In this document: positions 12,146 to 24,489 of the stretch, piece by piece
Numbering within the stretch: position 1 is the stretch's first letter
Layout: each line of letters begins with the position of its first letter
From: Portulaca oleracea
Lineage: Eukaryota > Streptophyta > Magnoliopsida > Caryophyllales > Portulacaceae
Direction: 5' to 3'
NCBI GenBank assembly: GCA_029582165.1
Contig: CM055871.1
Location: 54,962,112 to 55,026,111, forward strand
DNA: 64,000 nucleotides
The notes under the pieces: model-generated
Seen by the model: only the letters and a program-made list of their open reading frames with translations
What the model was told of the DNA's origin: nothing
Databases searched by the model: none
Position numbers and translations under genes: made by a program

Positions 12146-12700
12146 TGTAATACCCCGAATTATAGTTAGTGTCGCTTAAATGTATTGAAATGACTACTTA
12201 TATTATCAAGGTGCATATTTCTTTTAAGAAGTTCATATGTTGGAAATTTCGCAGTTAAACGTTTTTGAATGAGAGTAGTATCAGGATGGGTGACCTCCTG
12301 AGAAGTTTTCCCAAGTATTGCTTGAGTGAGGATGAAACACGTTAAAAGGACCCGTGGTGATTTGTAGAGTCAATCATCAATCGTTGAAGCAGTAATCGAT
12401 AATGCATGCGGCACAGGAGGGTTTGTAAGCGTTACAGATGGTATTAGAATCAACCCACGACCGTGAACTGTATCAATGGACGTGTGAGATCTTTAGACAG
12501 TCACTTAAGGGGGCAAATATATATTCTGGAATGGATTGAGGCACAACAGGCATGTTGTAGGTTTAAGTGGGAATGATTGATACACGATATTTGGTTAAGT
12601 GTGATTTAAAGGGATTGAAATGACAAATTATATCACCAAAGTGCACATTTTTTTTATAATGTAGTTAAATGCGTTAGGATGGAAGTAATATGGTGATGTT
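12146..12700 (+). mobile_element. Cassandra-type TRIM retrotransposon, 3' LTR truncated
   Basis: The left LTR starts TGTAATACCCCG and ends GTTACA at 12436. It is followed two bases later by TGGTATTAGAATCA (12439-12452), a mutated initiator-Met tRNA primer site. A purine tract, AAGGGGGCAA, lies near 12506. A second LTR begins at about 12578 and repeats the left LTR text (ATTGAAATGAC...ATATCACC). The LTR contains a 5S rRNA-like segment, the hallmark of Cassandra. There is no coding capacity, so it would depend on other elements' enzymes. The right LTR is rearranged after about 12660. Confidence 0.85.
12233..12325 (+). other. 5S rRNA-derived segment inside the Cassandra LTR
   Basis: The text GCAGTTAAACG...GAGAGTAGTA then GGATGGGTGACCTCCTG follows the plant 5S rRNA A-box, intermediate element and C-box in order. 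Several substitutions, for instance in the arm after the A-box, argue against a functional 5S gene. In Cassandra this segment is thought to supply a Pol III promoter; whether it is active here is unknown. Confidence 0.85.
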
Positions 12701-13637
12701 TCTATTTTTGTTTTTAGTTTATAATTGCTTGAACTTGAATAATTGGTGCCCTAATACATATACAAGGACAAATTTTAATTATTTTTTTATTATAAAAAAA
12801 AATCCTCATTCAATATCCGCTGTGGGCTTGGGGTATTGAATTCCAAAGAGAACAAAAGCCAGCTAAGGGTGTAAGGATGGGAATCCCACCAAACAAAAGC
12901 AGAGAGGAGTGAAGGATGCCGCACGGGCGTGTCAGGTTTCTACACGTCATTCCTCTGTAAAAAGCCCATTACGTGTGGCCCCAAATCCTACTTCACTCTC
13001 ACCTTATTTCCATTTCTTTTTTCTTCTTCTTTTTAATTAATACTAGCTATTTCAGATTTCATTCTTTGTTATCATAATAAGTTAATGTTAGAGTAATTTT
13101 AACATGTTTTGAGCAAACAAATGCAAAATAAACTTGTTAAAGCTTCTCACCAAAAAAAAAAAAGTTTATAATAAGTATTAAAATACATTTAGATTATATT
13201 TATATAGTCAAAATGAGGTTTAAGAACAATTATATATCTTTGTTCTTACACCTTATTATATACATATAACTAAAGTTATATACCATGTCAAATGAAAAAC
13301 AAGTTCCCTTAAAAGATTAGAAAGAAAAAAAATCAATCAAAATAAACAATTTACAATCAAACTTTTCATTGGTTGAGAAAAATAAAGGAATTGGAGAGGA
13401 GATTCGATAGAGTCCACCTGACCAGTGCCGGCCAGGAGCAAGAAGTCGGTCCACCAATTTTGCGATATCCAACCATTCTTTTTTGTTGGCTATTCCACGA
13501 CCACCTAACCCTTAACCTACCAATTTTTCCAAATGATTCAAAAGATTACACAATTATTGGTAAAGAAAAAGATGTTGAATTAAGAAAAGGTTTACTCTCA
13601 TCATTTTTAAATACTTATCAATAAGAGTTATACACTC
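12701..13637. other. Intergenic, no gene seen
   Basis: AT-rich DNA. The short ORF at 13373-13624 has no family features I recognise. Confidence 0.45.
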
Positions 13638-13642
13638 ATACA

Positions 13643-14470
13643 TGTTGTGTTTGTGTGGCCCATTGGATCCTCGCGGTCCAAATTGAGGGAGGAAAAATGG
13701 GGCACTATCAGCGTCACATGGGACGCTAGTAGCGCCTCTCACCGAAGGCCGCAAGACGGAGACGCTATTAGCGTCTAAACGCACGCCACCAACGCCTTGT
13801 TCAAGTCAGGCGCTACCCAGGGGGTCCAAGACCCTAGCAAGGGGTCATTGGACGCTAGTAGGGGGTCTTCCTGAGAGCTTCAAACTATTGACGCTGCCAA
13901 CGGGGTTTTAAACGCCCCCAGCGTCTTGTCCTGGCGGTTTTTTTGTCGGCGGCAGATGGTTGTTTTTAGTTTATTGTTTTAACCCAGTTTCCTTTATTCT
14001 CTATTAGTATAAATATTACACATGTATCTCCACTGTAATCACGGCACGTGGCGTACGGCGCATGGTGCTCGTCGAGTACGACGAACAATGATCGAGTTAT
14101 AGAGAATCAGAGAGGGAGAAAATATTGAGAGGGAAAAATGTCCCACCAATATTTTCGATCCAATTGTATCCCGAGAGAGAAAGATTGTGAGTTGTGAGTG
14201 AGAGAGATTGTGATAGTAATCTCCTCTGTTGTAGATCGCATCACACCATGTGATAGTGATCGGGTTGTACTCCTCCTTTCTCTTAGTGGATTGTTTTCTG
14301 GCTGTCACCGTCTGTGGGTTTTTCTTCGAGTTCTTCGGTTTCCCACGTAAACCTGATGTTCTTTTATCACTCTTATTTTTTGTTCCTGATATTTGTCGTA
14401 ATTTCCGCCATCTCAATTCGATTTTATTATTTTCGCTTCCGGTGCTACATTGCTACTATTTTCTCTAACA
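13643..14470 (+). mobile_element. Solo LTR (copia-like)
   Basis: An 828-bp sequence starts TGTTGTG and ends TCTCTAACA, and is flanked on both sides by the 5-bp direct repeat ATACA (13638-13642 and 14471-14475). This is the signature of an LTR element reduced to one LTR by recombination. It has a GC-richer first half with GACGCTATTAGCGTC-like palindromes, then a TATA box and a GAGAGA-rich leader. No internal domain remains. Which copia lineage it belongs to is not settled. Confidence 0.88.
14008..14015 (+). promoter_or_regulatory. TATA box of the solo LTR
   Basis: TATAAATA sits inside the LTR, ahead of a GAGAGA-rich stretch, where the U3/R promoter would be expected. Confidence 0.6.
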
Positions 14471-14475
14471 ATACA

Positions 14476-17400
14476 TAATTATAACAATGGTCCCTATAAA
14501 AGAGTTATTTAATAGTTCACATATATGCGTATTAAAGAGGCCGATTCTAATGAATAATTACAATAATGGTCCCTTTTTCAATCTATGTTAAAATTCTTCA
14601 TTGGATGAAATTAAGAACAGAAGGTAATTCATAATTATTTTGCCCAATTTTAGTTTGAAATTGTAAGTAATATAACAATTATGGTCATTTTCTTAACAAT
14701 ATTGTCTAACTTATCTTCTACGAGGATAGAAAGAACGCGTTATAAGGAAAAACAAATTCTACAATACAGAGGAAAAATTTCGTCCACAAGACTATACATA
14801 GATATGCACACAACGTAACAGAATACACCGCAATCCAAATCCCCCCCCCCCCACTAGAGAAATTATTAAAAATTCCGCAATATGAATTATAGACAATAAA
14901 AGATGGTTATATTAACCCTCTTAATTCAAGATATATATCGTTATTAGAATATTGAGTTCTAAAGATCCAAAGTATTATTTGTCCTTACCAAAAAATAATT
15001 AAGATTAGGCCAAACTCAAAGCATGTTATTTGAGCCTTTGTTTTTGAAAATCATATTATAGATGAAGTTTAAACATTCCCAAAAAATTGAGAGCATTGTT
15101 TGTCGATATGGGAAGTTTGGATAAGGAAGAGATTTCCAAAATTCATCTGATTGCATTGAAATTAATAGTTTAGTAATTTATTTAATTAGGGCGTACCAAA
15201 AACGCCATAAAGAAGAGTAAGGCGTCCCTACAAATGATTACAAGACGCCATGGAAGGCAGATACCCCACACGTACAGACTGACTCCCTTATTCACTGCTG
15301 CCTTTGCGTCTTTCGGCCAAATTGCGTATCTTCCTCCACTCTCCAGCCTCCCCCCATTCATCATGTTTGTATGCATGTATTTTCCTTTCCATCCCCCCCA
15401 AACACTCCAATTCCAACTCATTATATTTTGGCTCACAAAAGCAATTATATGTCTTCTACCTACTCTTGTTTATTTCACCCAACATCTTCAATACAAAATC
15501 CATCTGTAAATGATTACTGCATCCACTATATTTATTTACTGTGTATCATTTCATACGTATTCGTCTTTTAAACATGATTAATCATATGGTTAACTTCGAT
15601 TATCGACTTAGGATTAAAGTTGGTTAGCTTTGATTTTGATATTCTCCACGAGACGGTAAAAATGTCTTCTTGTATGTTGATGTTGTTAACTTGGCTTAGG
15701 CATAGTTCTTTTGTGCGTTGCGTTTACGTTGCGTTACGTTTAGTTGCGTTGAAAATGGTTAAAAAGTGATGATAATTTGCGTTATGTTGCGTTACGTTTG
15801 GGTGCGTTAACGCATAAAAGAACGATGTCTTAGTCCTAGATTGTTTAATTAGTTCCTATATATGCCAAGGTTTGTGGAGCAGGAGTTCCTTTATCTCTTG
15901 GCCAACTTTGAGTAATGCAAACAAGTCAATTAAGCAGCGCATGGGTTTATTTTGTTATTGAGTAACTTTATAGAGTTGCCTAGTTTTGATTTTCTTTTTC
16001 ACAAGATGTATAAAGTTTGGATTGATCCTAATCCGTTTAATTAATTCCTATATAAATGAATTTTTGAATAAAGAAATGATGACCCCCACCTCTTCTATGT
16101 ACCCACACAAAAAATAAAAAATAAAGAAGGCCACACATATATATAGAACAAATCCTTACTCTAAATGTATAACAGAGCTGATCCAGTATTATTGCCATAT
16201 TGGTATGGTGGTAATTAAGTTTGGCATCCTAACCAGCTGTATGCCTCAAACTTCAAATTTAAAACAACCAACAAGTTTCAATAATTGCATGGAAAGAGAC
16301 CTTCTTCCCAAAGGATCAGCACAAATTACCATTAACCCATGAAGAAGATGGCTATGCTATTATTGCTAAGCGCCTGTTTTAATTTCTTCACCTTTTTTGA
16401 ATTATTCTTGTAAAATAAGTTGTTGATAAGTTCATTTCATAAATTCAAAATAAACTGCATAAAAATACAAAAGATTGAAAATAAAGTTCACTTTAAAAAA
16501 CAAACCCTAAAAAACGTCCTTACGTGTATTATCTCTAAAAGCATGAAGCCAAAAAAAGTATTAATATGATGAGGAATTAAACAAAATCACGAGTTTCAAT
16601 GTCTACAACAAGTAAAACTCCCATGGTTTCCTCTGCTTGTCTTGTCACTCTCACTCTTTGTCTTTTATCATACTCATTTTAGCCATGCCAACTTTCATGC
16701 AAATATGCTTATCTTAGGCCTCACCAAACTTAATTAGCCCCCCCCCCCCCTCCCCCCAAAAAAAAAGACATCCTCTTGTGTGCCTAATCATACCACATAA
16801 AACATAATTAATAGACTGCTTTTGGATGTGCTTACGCTAATTAATTGTATTTGGTTCCACTTTTGGCTATGTTTCAAGAGTCAAAAGCATGGATTAATTA
16901 ACTACTTGATGATAATTAATCATGATTCACCTACCTCATAAAACAAACCACTTGAATAATCAAACAGAGATAATTATGAAAGAGTGGGTACTGGGTGTTT
17001 ATGCCTTTAACGTATACAGAACAAGGGCTGCCCCAGCTGGACACCATAAGGGCATAGAAAATGACTGCACTATAACTATTATTAGACATCATCATCTTAA
17101 GAATGTATTATGATTAGGTTTAGACAGATCATTGTAATTTTTCCTAAGTTTTATAAAGATGTGTACCACGATAATGAAGGTTAGTAGTACCTTCTTAGTT
17201 GTTTGTATTAATTGTTTGTAAGAAAAATGTATATGAAAAGTAATTACTTGTAAAAATTAAGCAAAATTGGTAAATTTTCATTTATATCCAAAGTATTACG
17301 TGTGTTTTTCATAACTTTATAAAGATAATGTTAGAGTATAGACTATTAATATGCCTCCGACTATCAGCTCAAACTTTTAGTTGAGATGATTTTATAAATG

Positions 17401-19180
17401 TGTATGATGATATAATGAAGGAGAATAATGTTTATATGCTCTAACAAGTCCTTACGAGGAGGTTTGGATATAGATAATCTTACCTCGACAAACATTAATT
17501 ATGGTCTATAATTTATAAACATATAAGATGTATTGAAATCTACACTTTTTGTAGCATGAAGGCATGCCATAGAAGAATCACAAGCATAATATGTGCAAGT
17601 AATAAGTTAAACGTGAACATCTTGACAATCAGAAATGTTCTGGCAAAGGCTAGGCTGGATTTCCATGTCTCATTAAGACAATACTCTTTAGGGGAAAACA
17701 GATATTTTGCACCCAACACACCACAACACAAAAGGAGGAAGTCTTTTAGTAGTATGTACGTTGGGTCAGTTGGAGGAGTCTTAGTTCTTCAAGTTTTAAC
17801 TCAATCCAAGACACTGAGGTTGATGTGTATAAGACCCTACAACATTAAGTTAAGGATTTAATAGAGAGCTGATGTGATATAATATGATATATTTTTTTGA
17901 ATCAAGTGAAACAAGTCTATACATTGAGCTCTTAGCTTATTAGCAAATTTTAAAGGTTAAGTTGGACTATTATGTTGAATTGGACACCCTTATTAATATT
18001 TTTTCGGTCTTTTTTAGAGTGTCCACTTAACATAAATATACAATAGTCTCCGAAAATATAATAGGTTTCTTAAATTAAACTACCTATGACAATAGTGATT
18101 CATAACCCCATACTTTTCATCTATGGTAAAATTTTTGCTTCTACAATAGAGAAACTTTAGTGAAAAACTTAAAAAATAAAGGGGGATTGTTAACTTAATT
18201 AGTTACTGCTTCTTTGATATAATATCTTGATGATATGATATTTGTGCTCAACAATGATATAATGTATGTCGAAGAATGAAAAATACCAGCATCTACCACC
18301 AACCATACCCCAACCCCCACCCCCAACCCCAAAAAAGGCCCCCTTTAGGGTTAGTTGCAAGTGAACATCATAGCTTTCAAATGGTAATTGGTGATTGTTA
18401 GTCTTAGAATGTATACATCATCATCAAAATATCCACATGCATATATAGTTGAAAAAATATGGGGTTTTTTTTTTCAATTTAAATTGTAATGAATTAAAGC
18501 AATTTAAAATGACTTTGAAAACCTCTCCTAGCTACCTTTTTTTGCATAATGTATGTATAAAATATTAACTGCATGGTGAATAATTTCAAAATTACAAAGT
18601 GAATCTGAACTATTTACCTTGAAACATTTTAGTTTAAGGCCCCTTGTTTTGCCATGTGACATTTAGTATATTGGATTTGGATTAAATACTGACTGTCTAT
18701 GTATTAATCGATCTTCTTAAACCCAACAAAGCCAAAACCCATGCATGTCTGGAGTTGTATAAACAATATGCAAATTGACACCATTCTTCTCAATCTGACT
18801 AGCTAGTCCATAAAAGTGTCAAGTGCACAAATATCATGAATCTGAAATCTGAACGTAATGTTCACTAACCTGTGGGACAATGACTGTATGGAAAAATACA
18901 TATGTCTCTTGAGCAAAACAAACAATGGTACAAAAGGATAAAGAGACCATGCAGATCGAAAGACATGAATAATGAATATATAACATGACCAAGTTCCTTA
19001 ATTTGTTCCTTTACAAAAATACGCACACTTAGATTTGGAAGATGGCTAGATTTTGTGAACGATTCGACGAACATCCCTTATCTCTAATTAAGAGTGCATA
19101 ATTTTCTTGTCATTCATAGAAATTGCTTGTTTGCTTGTATTTAATTTATCATCAGAAAACATACCATCAGATGGATGAGA
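14476..19180. other. Intergenic, with one MITE
   Basis: AT-rich, with poly-C runs near 14845 and 16739. The ORF pair at 17540-17861 (both strands) and the GC-richer patch at 15180-15440 carry no family signature I recognise. The MITE at 15705-15823 is listed separately. Confidence 0.45.
15705..15823. mobile_element. Short MITE with GTTCTTTT...AAAAGAAC ends
   Basis: The ends GTTCTTTTGTGCG and CGCATAAAAGAAC are inverted repeats. The interior repeats GCGTTACGTT-like text, unlike the two larger elements with related ends at 5620 and 9747. Confidence 0.55.
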
Positions 19181-20544
19181 TTAATTAATTACACAAGAGC
19201 TAGGCTTAATTATCTCCAAGAGTTCCTTTGCTCGAATGAATCCACCACCCTCTGGTGTCAATGCAGAGTATTTTCTAGATCTCCAACTGTATTAATTGTA
19301 AGCCACCGTTAAATTAAAATAAAACCCAATGAGAAAGCAAACAAAGAATAAGAGTAAGAGCAAACAAAGAAAAGATGTATGGGGTTTATATACAATATTG
19401 TACCTTGGCATAAAGGGCAGTGCGAGGCAATGAAGGTGGAGATGGTAAATACTGTTGAAGGGTGGTACATGAAACCCAAATCTGTTCAGATAATTATTCA
19501 TACAAGCACCAAAGTAATTAAGTACGTAGTTAATGATAAACACCCATAAATCCACCAAAATTAATTATCACATTAAGTCAGTCTGTCATTGCAAAATACT
19601 GAAAATACCTATGTTCGTTGGATTGAGGTGCATCTTGTTATAGTAAAGACTTTCCCAAATCAAGCATGTGAGTTACTGAGGAAAATAAAGTTACAAATTA
19701 GATCGAATATAACAGTTTAAGTTATGATATGAATGTATGATTTTGATATATATGTAAACCCGGTTTTCTATCAGGAGCATTTGTAGTAGTTAAAGTTTTT
19801 GCTGGAACCTTTTTCGTACGTACCCAAAGAATAATCTTCGGCTCTTCTTTGGAGGTGGTGAACTGTTGGAATGTGCTTTATGGGGATCATCAAGTAATGA
19901 CTGCAGATTGATAAGTCCCTTATATTATTGATCAAGACATCAAGTATTACTTTATTTGCTTCTGAGTACGTAGAAAATTGAAACCCAGGAAACTGAGGAA
20001 AGTAATTGTTGATTATATATTACTCCTATGTACGTAGCTAGTATACATATCAATAACAACAACTCATGTATGGAATTAATCAAGACACGAACTGATGAAA
20101 TTAATCATTGATTTGCTTCTGAAGCCTAATTGAAACTAGAAAGATGCATTTTGACTAGTATCCCCAAGACCCCAAGTAGTATATACATGTCATAAGACAA
20201 GAACAACTGATAGGTATGCCCTTATAATTTAACTAGGCAATCTTACCAATAATCTCATGTCGTGGGTGTGTATATATGCAAATACAATCCAAATATTGGT
20301 AATTGATTGAATGAAGTTCATAGACGATGATGATAAAGTTAAAATACTTGGTTGTGAATTGTGATTTATACCTACAAATTTAATTAACGAATTGAAGAAG
20401 AGAGAGATGGAGTTACCGGAATGCGGTGGGGCGGATGTCGAGGAAAGCCACAACCTTGTCGTCCTGGTGGATAAGTTGTGTAGAGGCGGCACCGCGGGCA
20501 ATTTGGCAGAAAATGCACGGCGTCTCCGTTGTTGACTCCGCCAT
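19181..20544 (-). pseudogene. HINT4: HIT-family protein HINT4-like, disrupted by an in-frame stop
   Basis: Five exons join in phase at GT/AG sites: 20544-20417, 19900-19824, 19675-19609, 19481-19404 and 19286-19181, coding for 151 residues. The N-terminus has CIFCQIARG, the usual HIT-family start. Exon 2 gives HYLMIPIKHIPTV, and exon 4 carries the histidine triad HLHLHCL that binds the nucleotide phosphate in these nucleotide hydrolases. Exon 3 contains TAA at codon 81 (LL-stop-QDAPQS), before the triad, so a full product could not be made from this copy. All splice sites and the rest of the frame look good, so the stop is recent or a sequence error. It lies next to the At4g16563-like protease, as HINT4 does in Arabidopsis (from memory). 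Confidence 0.88.
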
Positions 20545-21164
20545 GCTTGACGGTGAAGCACCCATATGTAGTCAAAGTGGCATGGAGGCCCACTACATAC
20601 TTAATTATGTTGGTCCACCCCTCAACTCATCAAACAATTCCAATATCAGCAACTGAGTCTAAGTCCACCAAGTCTTAAGTTGATTAATTAAAACGAGTTT
20701 ATGAATGGTCAATCGAAAAAAAAATAATTTGAATGGTAAAATAGGTCTTCTGATGATCTGATCCCTCCCTTCCTGTCTATTTAACTAAAACCTTTATATC
20801 CAAGCATTTGCTATCTTTATTTATATTTCAAATAATATATTTACTTCATTCGTTATTGTTTATTTGTCATTTTAGAAAAAAAATATAGAGAAATCAATGC
20901 AACACAAAAATTTAGGTAAAAATAAATCAAAATATTCAAAATCATTTATTAAAGGTAAAAATAGTAGAATTATTGTTAAAATCTTTAAAACAATAACTTA
21001 CTAACAATGATAATAATTTTTAACAAAATTTTCATATTATATGGACTTGTCTACTCTATTTTAAAGTGCCAAATTTTTGAAAAAGAAAAGAGGGAGGGGA
21101 GTAATAATTAAGGAATGGAGGGTCTGATAAAAAAAATTAAGGAATGGAGGGAGCAGAAAGAAGA
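20545..21164. promoter_or_regulatory. Former HINT4/PRMT7 bidirectional intergenic region
   Basis: This lies between the HINT4 start (minus) and the left copy of the PRMT7 leader (plus), about 730 bp from ATG to ATG, so it probably held both promoters before the insertion. At about 20840-21110 a degenerate Stowaway-like MITE can be seen (TTCATTCGTTATTG... and ...GAGGGGAGTA). Confidence 0.5.
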
Positions 21165-21280
21165 AGATTTACCACCAAATTAATTAAAGGAGGAGTATTT
21201 GTGAGTTAGAATGATTTCATTTGATTGTATCCCTCCCGCCAATCCGCCATGGGTAATCGTAAAACCCTACCGCAATGGCT
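21165..21280 (+). repeat. Left copy of the 116-bp PRMT7 leader duplication
   Basis: This 116-bp segment is identical, base for base, to 33816-33931, which is the PRMT7 5' leader plus ATG GCT. Here the ATG is at 21275-21277 and the text after GCT switches at once into a copia gag on the opposite strand. The segment upstream is unique and adjoins HINT4, so this appears to be the original position of the PRMT7 start. Confidence 0.95.
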
Positions 21281-22229
21281 ACAAAGGAATTGGGTTCCTT
21301 CTCCTTATTGTTGCCCTTAGATGTATCTTTGTTCAAAAGACCATGCTTCTTTTTCCATTGGTAACACTCTCTCTTTGTGTGCCCCGGTTTGCCACATTCC
21401 CAACAAACTTGCTTAGGCTTTTGAATTCCCTTTCTAGATTTGTTGTGGCTCTTGTTCTTATTCTTGTTTCCCTTATTCTCTTGCACCACATGGACCTTAG
21501 ATTGCTCTTTGGAACCATCTTGTAGGGGTAACTCTTCTTCAATCCGAAGATGGTTAGCCAAACCTTCAAGAGACATAGCCTCTTTCCGGTGCATGAGTGT
21601 CCTTTTAGTCTCATTCCAAGAAGAAGGTAACTTTTCAATAATAGAGGATACGATTATAGATTCATCCATGTTCAATTGTGTTGTTTGAAGTTACTCAAAA
21701 TATGTTGAATCTCATGAAATTGATCTAGAATTTTCCTATTATCATCCATCTTAAACTTCATGAATTGACTAACAAGAAAATTCTTACTTGATGCATTTTC
21801 CGATATGTACTTAGCTTCAAGTATTTCCCAAAGCTTATTTGCCGTCTCCACATGTTGATAGACATTGAAGAGAGTGTCGCTCATCCCGTTCAGATTGCAT
21901 CCTCTACAAATGTAGTCGTCATTATCCATCTTTAGCCTTTGCCGAGTAGCCTCCGCATCTTCCATGGGTATCTTGTCTTTTCCTTGTTCCTTGCCTCCAT
22001 CACCCGTGGAAATCTTGCCTGTTGCGTCCTCTTTAGGAGACTCCTCGGTTGTCACCTTCTCGGTTGAAGGGTCTTGATTCACCTTGGGAGAAATCTCAAT
22101 GTTAAGCACATAGGCCACATTGAGAGTCGAAAGCAAGAAATGCATCTTGCTTTGCCACCGTCGGAAATCCACTCTTTCAAAGCGTTCTAGCTTTTGGAAA
22201 TTGCTAGACATATCACGAAGCGAGGTCAT
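21281..22229 (-). pseudogene. Copia gag fragment
   Basis: Two overlapping reading frames make up a Ty1/copia gag: 22229-21672 starts with MTSLRDMSSNFQKLERF and contains the LWEILEAKY region; 21675-21281 carries the CCHC zinc knuckle CWECGKPGHTKREC. A frame change near 21675 splits them. The gene stops at the insertion boundary at 21281, so protease and the rest of pol are missing. The reading direction places the 5' LTR to the right (22250-22928). Confidence 0.88.
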
Positions 22230-22249
22230 TACTAAATAGTTCTTAAGAT

Positions 22250-22928
22250 TGTTGGAGGAAAGGGAGAATAAGGTATAGAAAACAATGAGACTCGCTTGGA
22301 TATATCGCTAAGATTCGTGGATTGTACTCACTTTCCTTAAGAACTATTTACTATACCGTAAATGTACAAAGGGATAAAGCTTAGCACTTGTAACACTCAA
22401 GAATAATAGTTTCTCTCTTGAATCACTCAAGTATAGCTGCAATCTAGACAAGAGTGAGGTTGTGATTAACTTAGAATGGTGTGTCTCAAATAGCTTGGAA
22501 TATCTCCTATTTATAGGAGACTTCCACCCTCTCATGATATCCTTTAGTCAAAGGATAATCAAGAGACTTAATGGAGAGATTATGGCTTTAATATGACCTT
22601 GACCAAGTCAAGTCATATAGCTGTTGGAATATCTTAATAATCATGCTTAATAACAATATCAAACACTAATTACACAAAATCATATAGCCGTTAGCATAAA
22701 AAACAATTTTGAGTTCCAACACGGTCCGTGTTGGGTGCAACACGACCCGTGTTAAGTCCATGATAGTTTTCTTTGCTCTCGGGAGACCAACACGACTCGT
22801 GTTGGTCTAAGATTCACCCGTGTTGATCATATTATTCTTGAAGTTTCACTTATATATGATCCTTATACTTGTTACATATAATTCTTTAGGCTATATAATT
22901 AACTTATACTCTTGAAATATTTCCAATA
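22250..22928 (-). mobile_element. 5' LTR of the truncated copia element
   Basis: On the plus strand it starts TGTTGGAGGAAAG and ends TTTCCAATA, followed by GTATA. A second copy is at 47948-48577 (start TGTTGGAGGAAAG, end TTTCCAACA), which lacks an internal segment of about 48 bp. It contains palindromes such as ACACGGTCCGTGT near 22719. Between the LTR and the gag start there are only about 20 bases and no recognisable primer binding site. Confidence 0.88.
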
Positions 22929-24420
22929 GTATAACTGATTTATAGTTTCCTAATTGGTCAGGCACATGACTCCTAATTACACAAAGAGTAATTCACAGAC
23001 TTCGACCAATCAAATAATTGATTATTATATGGTAAACCATGTAATACCTATTTATATATGTCTACCAAAGTTATAAAATTTTCAAGATAAATTCATAAAT
23101 AAAAAGTCAATGTAAATTTGTCAATATTATTCTAAAATTCATTAATATTATCAATTTTTTTTAATAAAAGTTCCTCACATAAAAATTGACATATTCTAGT
23201 ATATGTGGTGGGCCTAGATAGGTCTACCATGATGTACAATATAATTTGTGATTAGGGAGTAGCAAAAATTTATATTCACATTTTCCGTTTCTTTTGATGT
23301 TCAAAACCCCACCCTTTCAATTTTGTTTATCAAAATTGACCATAAAAATGCTTTATTTTAAAAATCCAAGAAAATTGCATATCAAATCTCTTTATCACCA
23401 TCAACAATTATAAACACTCTATTAATCTCTGTCTATCGTACTATAACCTTAACTCCCCAAAACTTTAGCCAAACCTACTGTAGTAGCAATTATGGTAGAA
23501 ACCCTAACAAATAAAAATGTCTTTCTATAATTATCATTGGTTATAACTAATTACACAACTAATCACTAATGTGTTTTCATAACTGTAGTCCAAAGCTAAA
23601 AATAAAAATCCATTACTATGACATTAATTCCACCAAAACTTTAACTCTACTGTAATAGCAACTTTGGTAGAACCCTAACAAATAAAAATGCATTTTCATA
23701 ATTGTCATTGGTTGTAATTACACAAATAAAATTGTGTTTTAATAATTGTAGTCCAAAGCTAACAATAAATATCTATTACTATAACATTAACTCCAACAAA
23801 CTTTAGCCAACCCTACTGTAGTAGCAACTTTGGTAGAACCCTAACAAAAAAAAAAATGCATTGTCATAATTATCATTAGTTGTAATTACACAAATAAAAA
23901 TGTGTTTTCATAATTGTAGTCCAAAGTTAAAAATATGTATCCATGACTATAATTATAATGTCTAATAAATTTATCAAGAATTAGAATAGAATTGTACATC
24001 TTTTTTACTAAAACTCTTCACCTACATATATTTTTTATTTTTATGTATTTTCGTTTGAACAATTTTTTGTACCTTTCATTTAATTATATAATTTTTATTG
24101 TGGTCTTTTTAATTTATATATACAATAATAATTCATGTTAATTGCGATTGATATATATACCAATTACTACTTTAGAAATAGTTTGTGTTTTTTCTTGTTT
24201 TGGTTGAAAATATAATTATTGTAAGGATAGATGTGGAGTAATATCAATAGTTGATTTTCTTTCTAATATACCATTCTCGAATATTCAATTTAGTTATTAA
24301 TTATTATTAGTTTTCTTTTAAATCATATCATAATAAGTATGTAATACAATGCTACCTCATTAGCGTAGATTTCCCAAAATATTTCCTCTAAATTTTGATT
24401 TAGTGACACAAAATTATCGA
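22929..24420 (+). repeat. Array unit upstream of peptide gene 1, with three tandem subrepeats
   Basis: This 1.5-kb segment recurs with high similarity before each peptide gene (about 27540, 45130 and 53930). Within it, 23445-23960 contains three diverged head-to-tail copies of a unit of about 170 bp. Each has AACTTTAG...CCTACTGTAGTAGCAA, then GGTAGAACCCTAACAAA, then GTAGTCCAAAGCTAA. Confidence 0.85.
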
Positions 24421-24421
24421 C

Positions 24422-24429
24422 TATAAATA
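24422..24429 (+). promoter_or_regulatory. TATA box of peptide gene 1
   Basis: TATAAATA lies 68 bases before the ATG, at the same spacing as in the other three copies. Confidence 0.75.
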
Positions 24430-24489
24430 TATGTGCTCAATCACCACCTTGGAAAAACAAAGAACAAAAGTAAGAATTGAAAGAGCACG

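Noticed and set aside
12233..12325. Possible 5S rRNA gene
   Set aside because: It lies inside an LTR with a primer site after it and has many substitutions; a Cassandra LTR explains it better.
17540..17861. ORFs on both strands, 63 and 101 codons
   Set aside because: No domain, no introns, no promoter sign; overlapping frames suggest chance.
23440..23960. CRISPR-like or direct repeat array
   Set aside because: The repeats are long, diverged and contiguous in plant DNA; they are tandem subrepeats of the peptide-gene unit.
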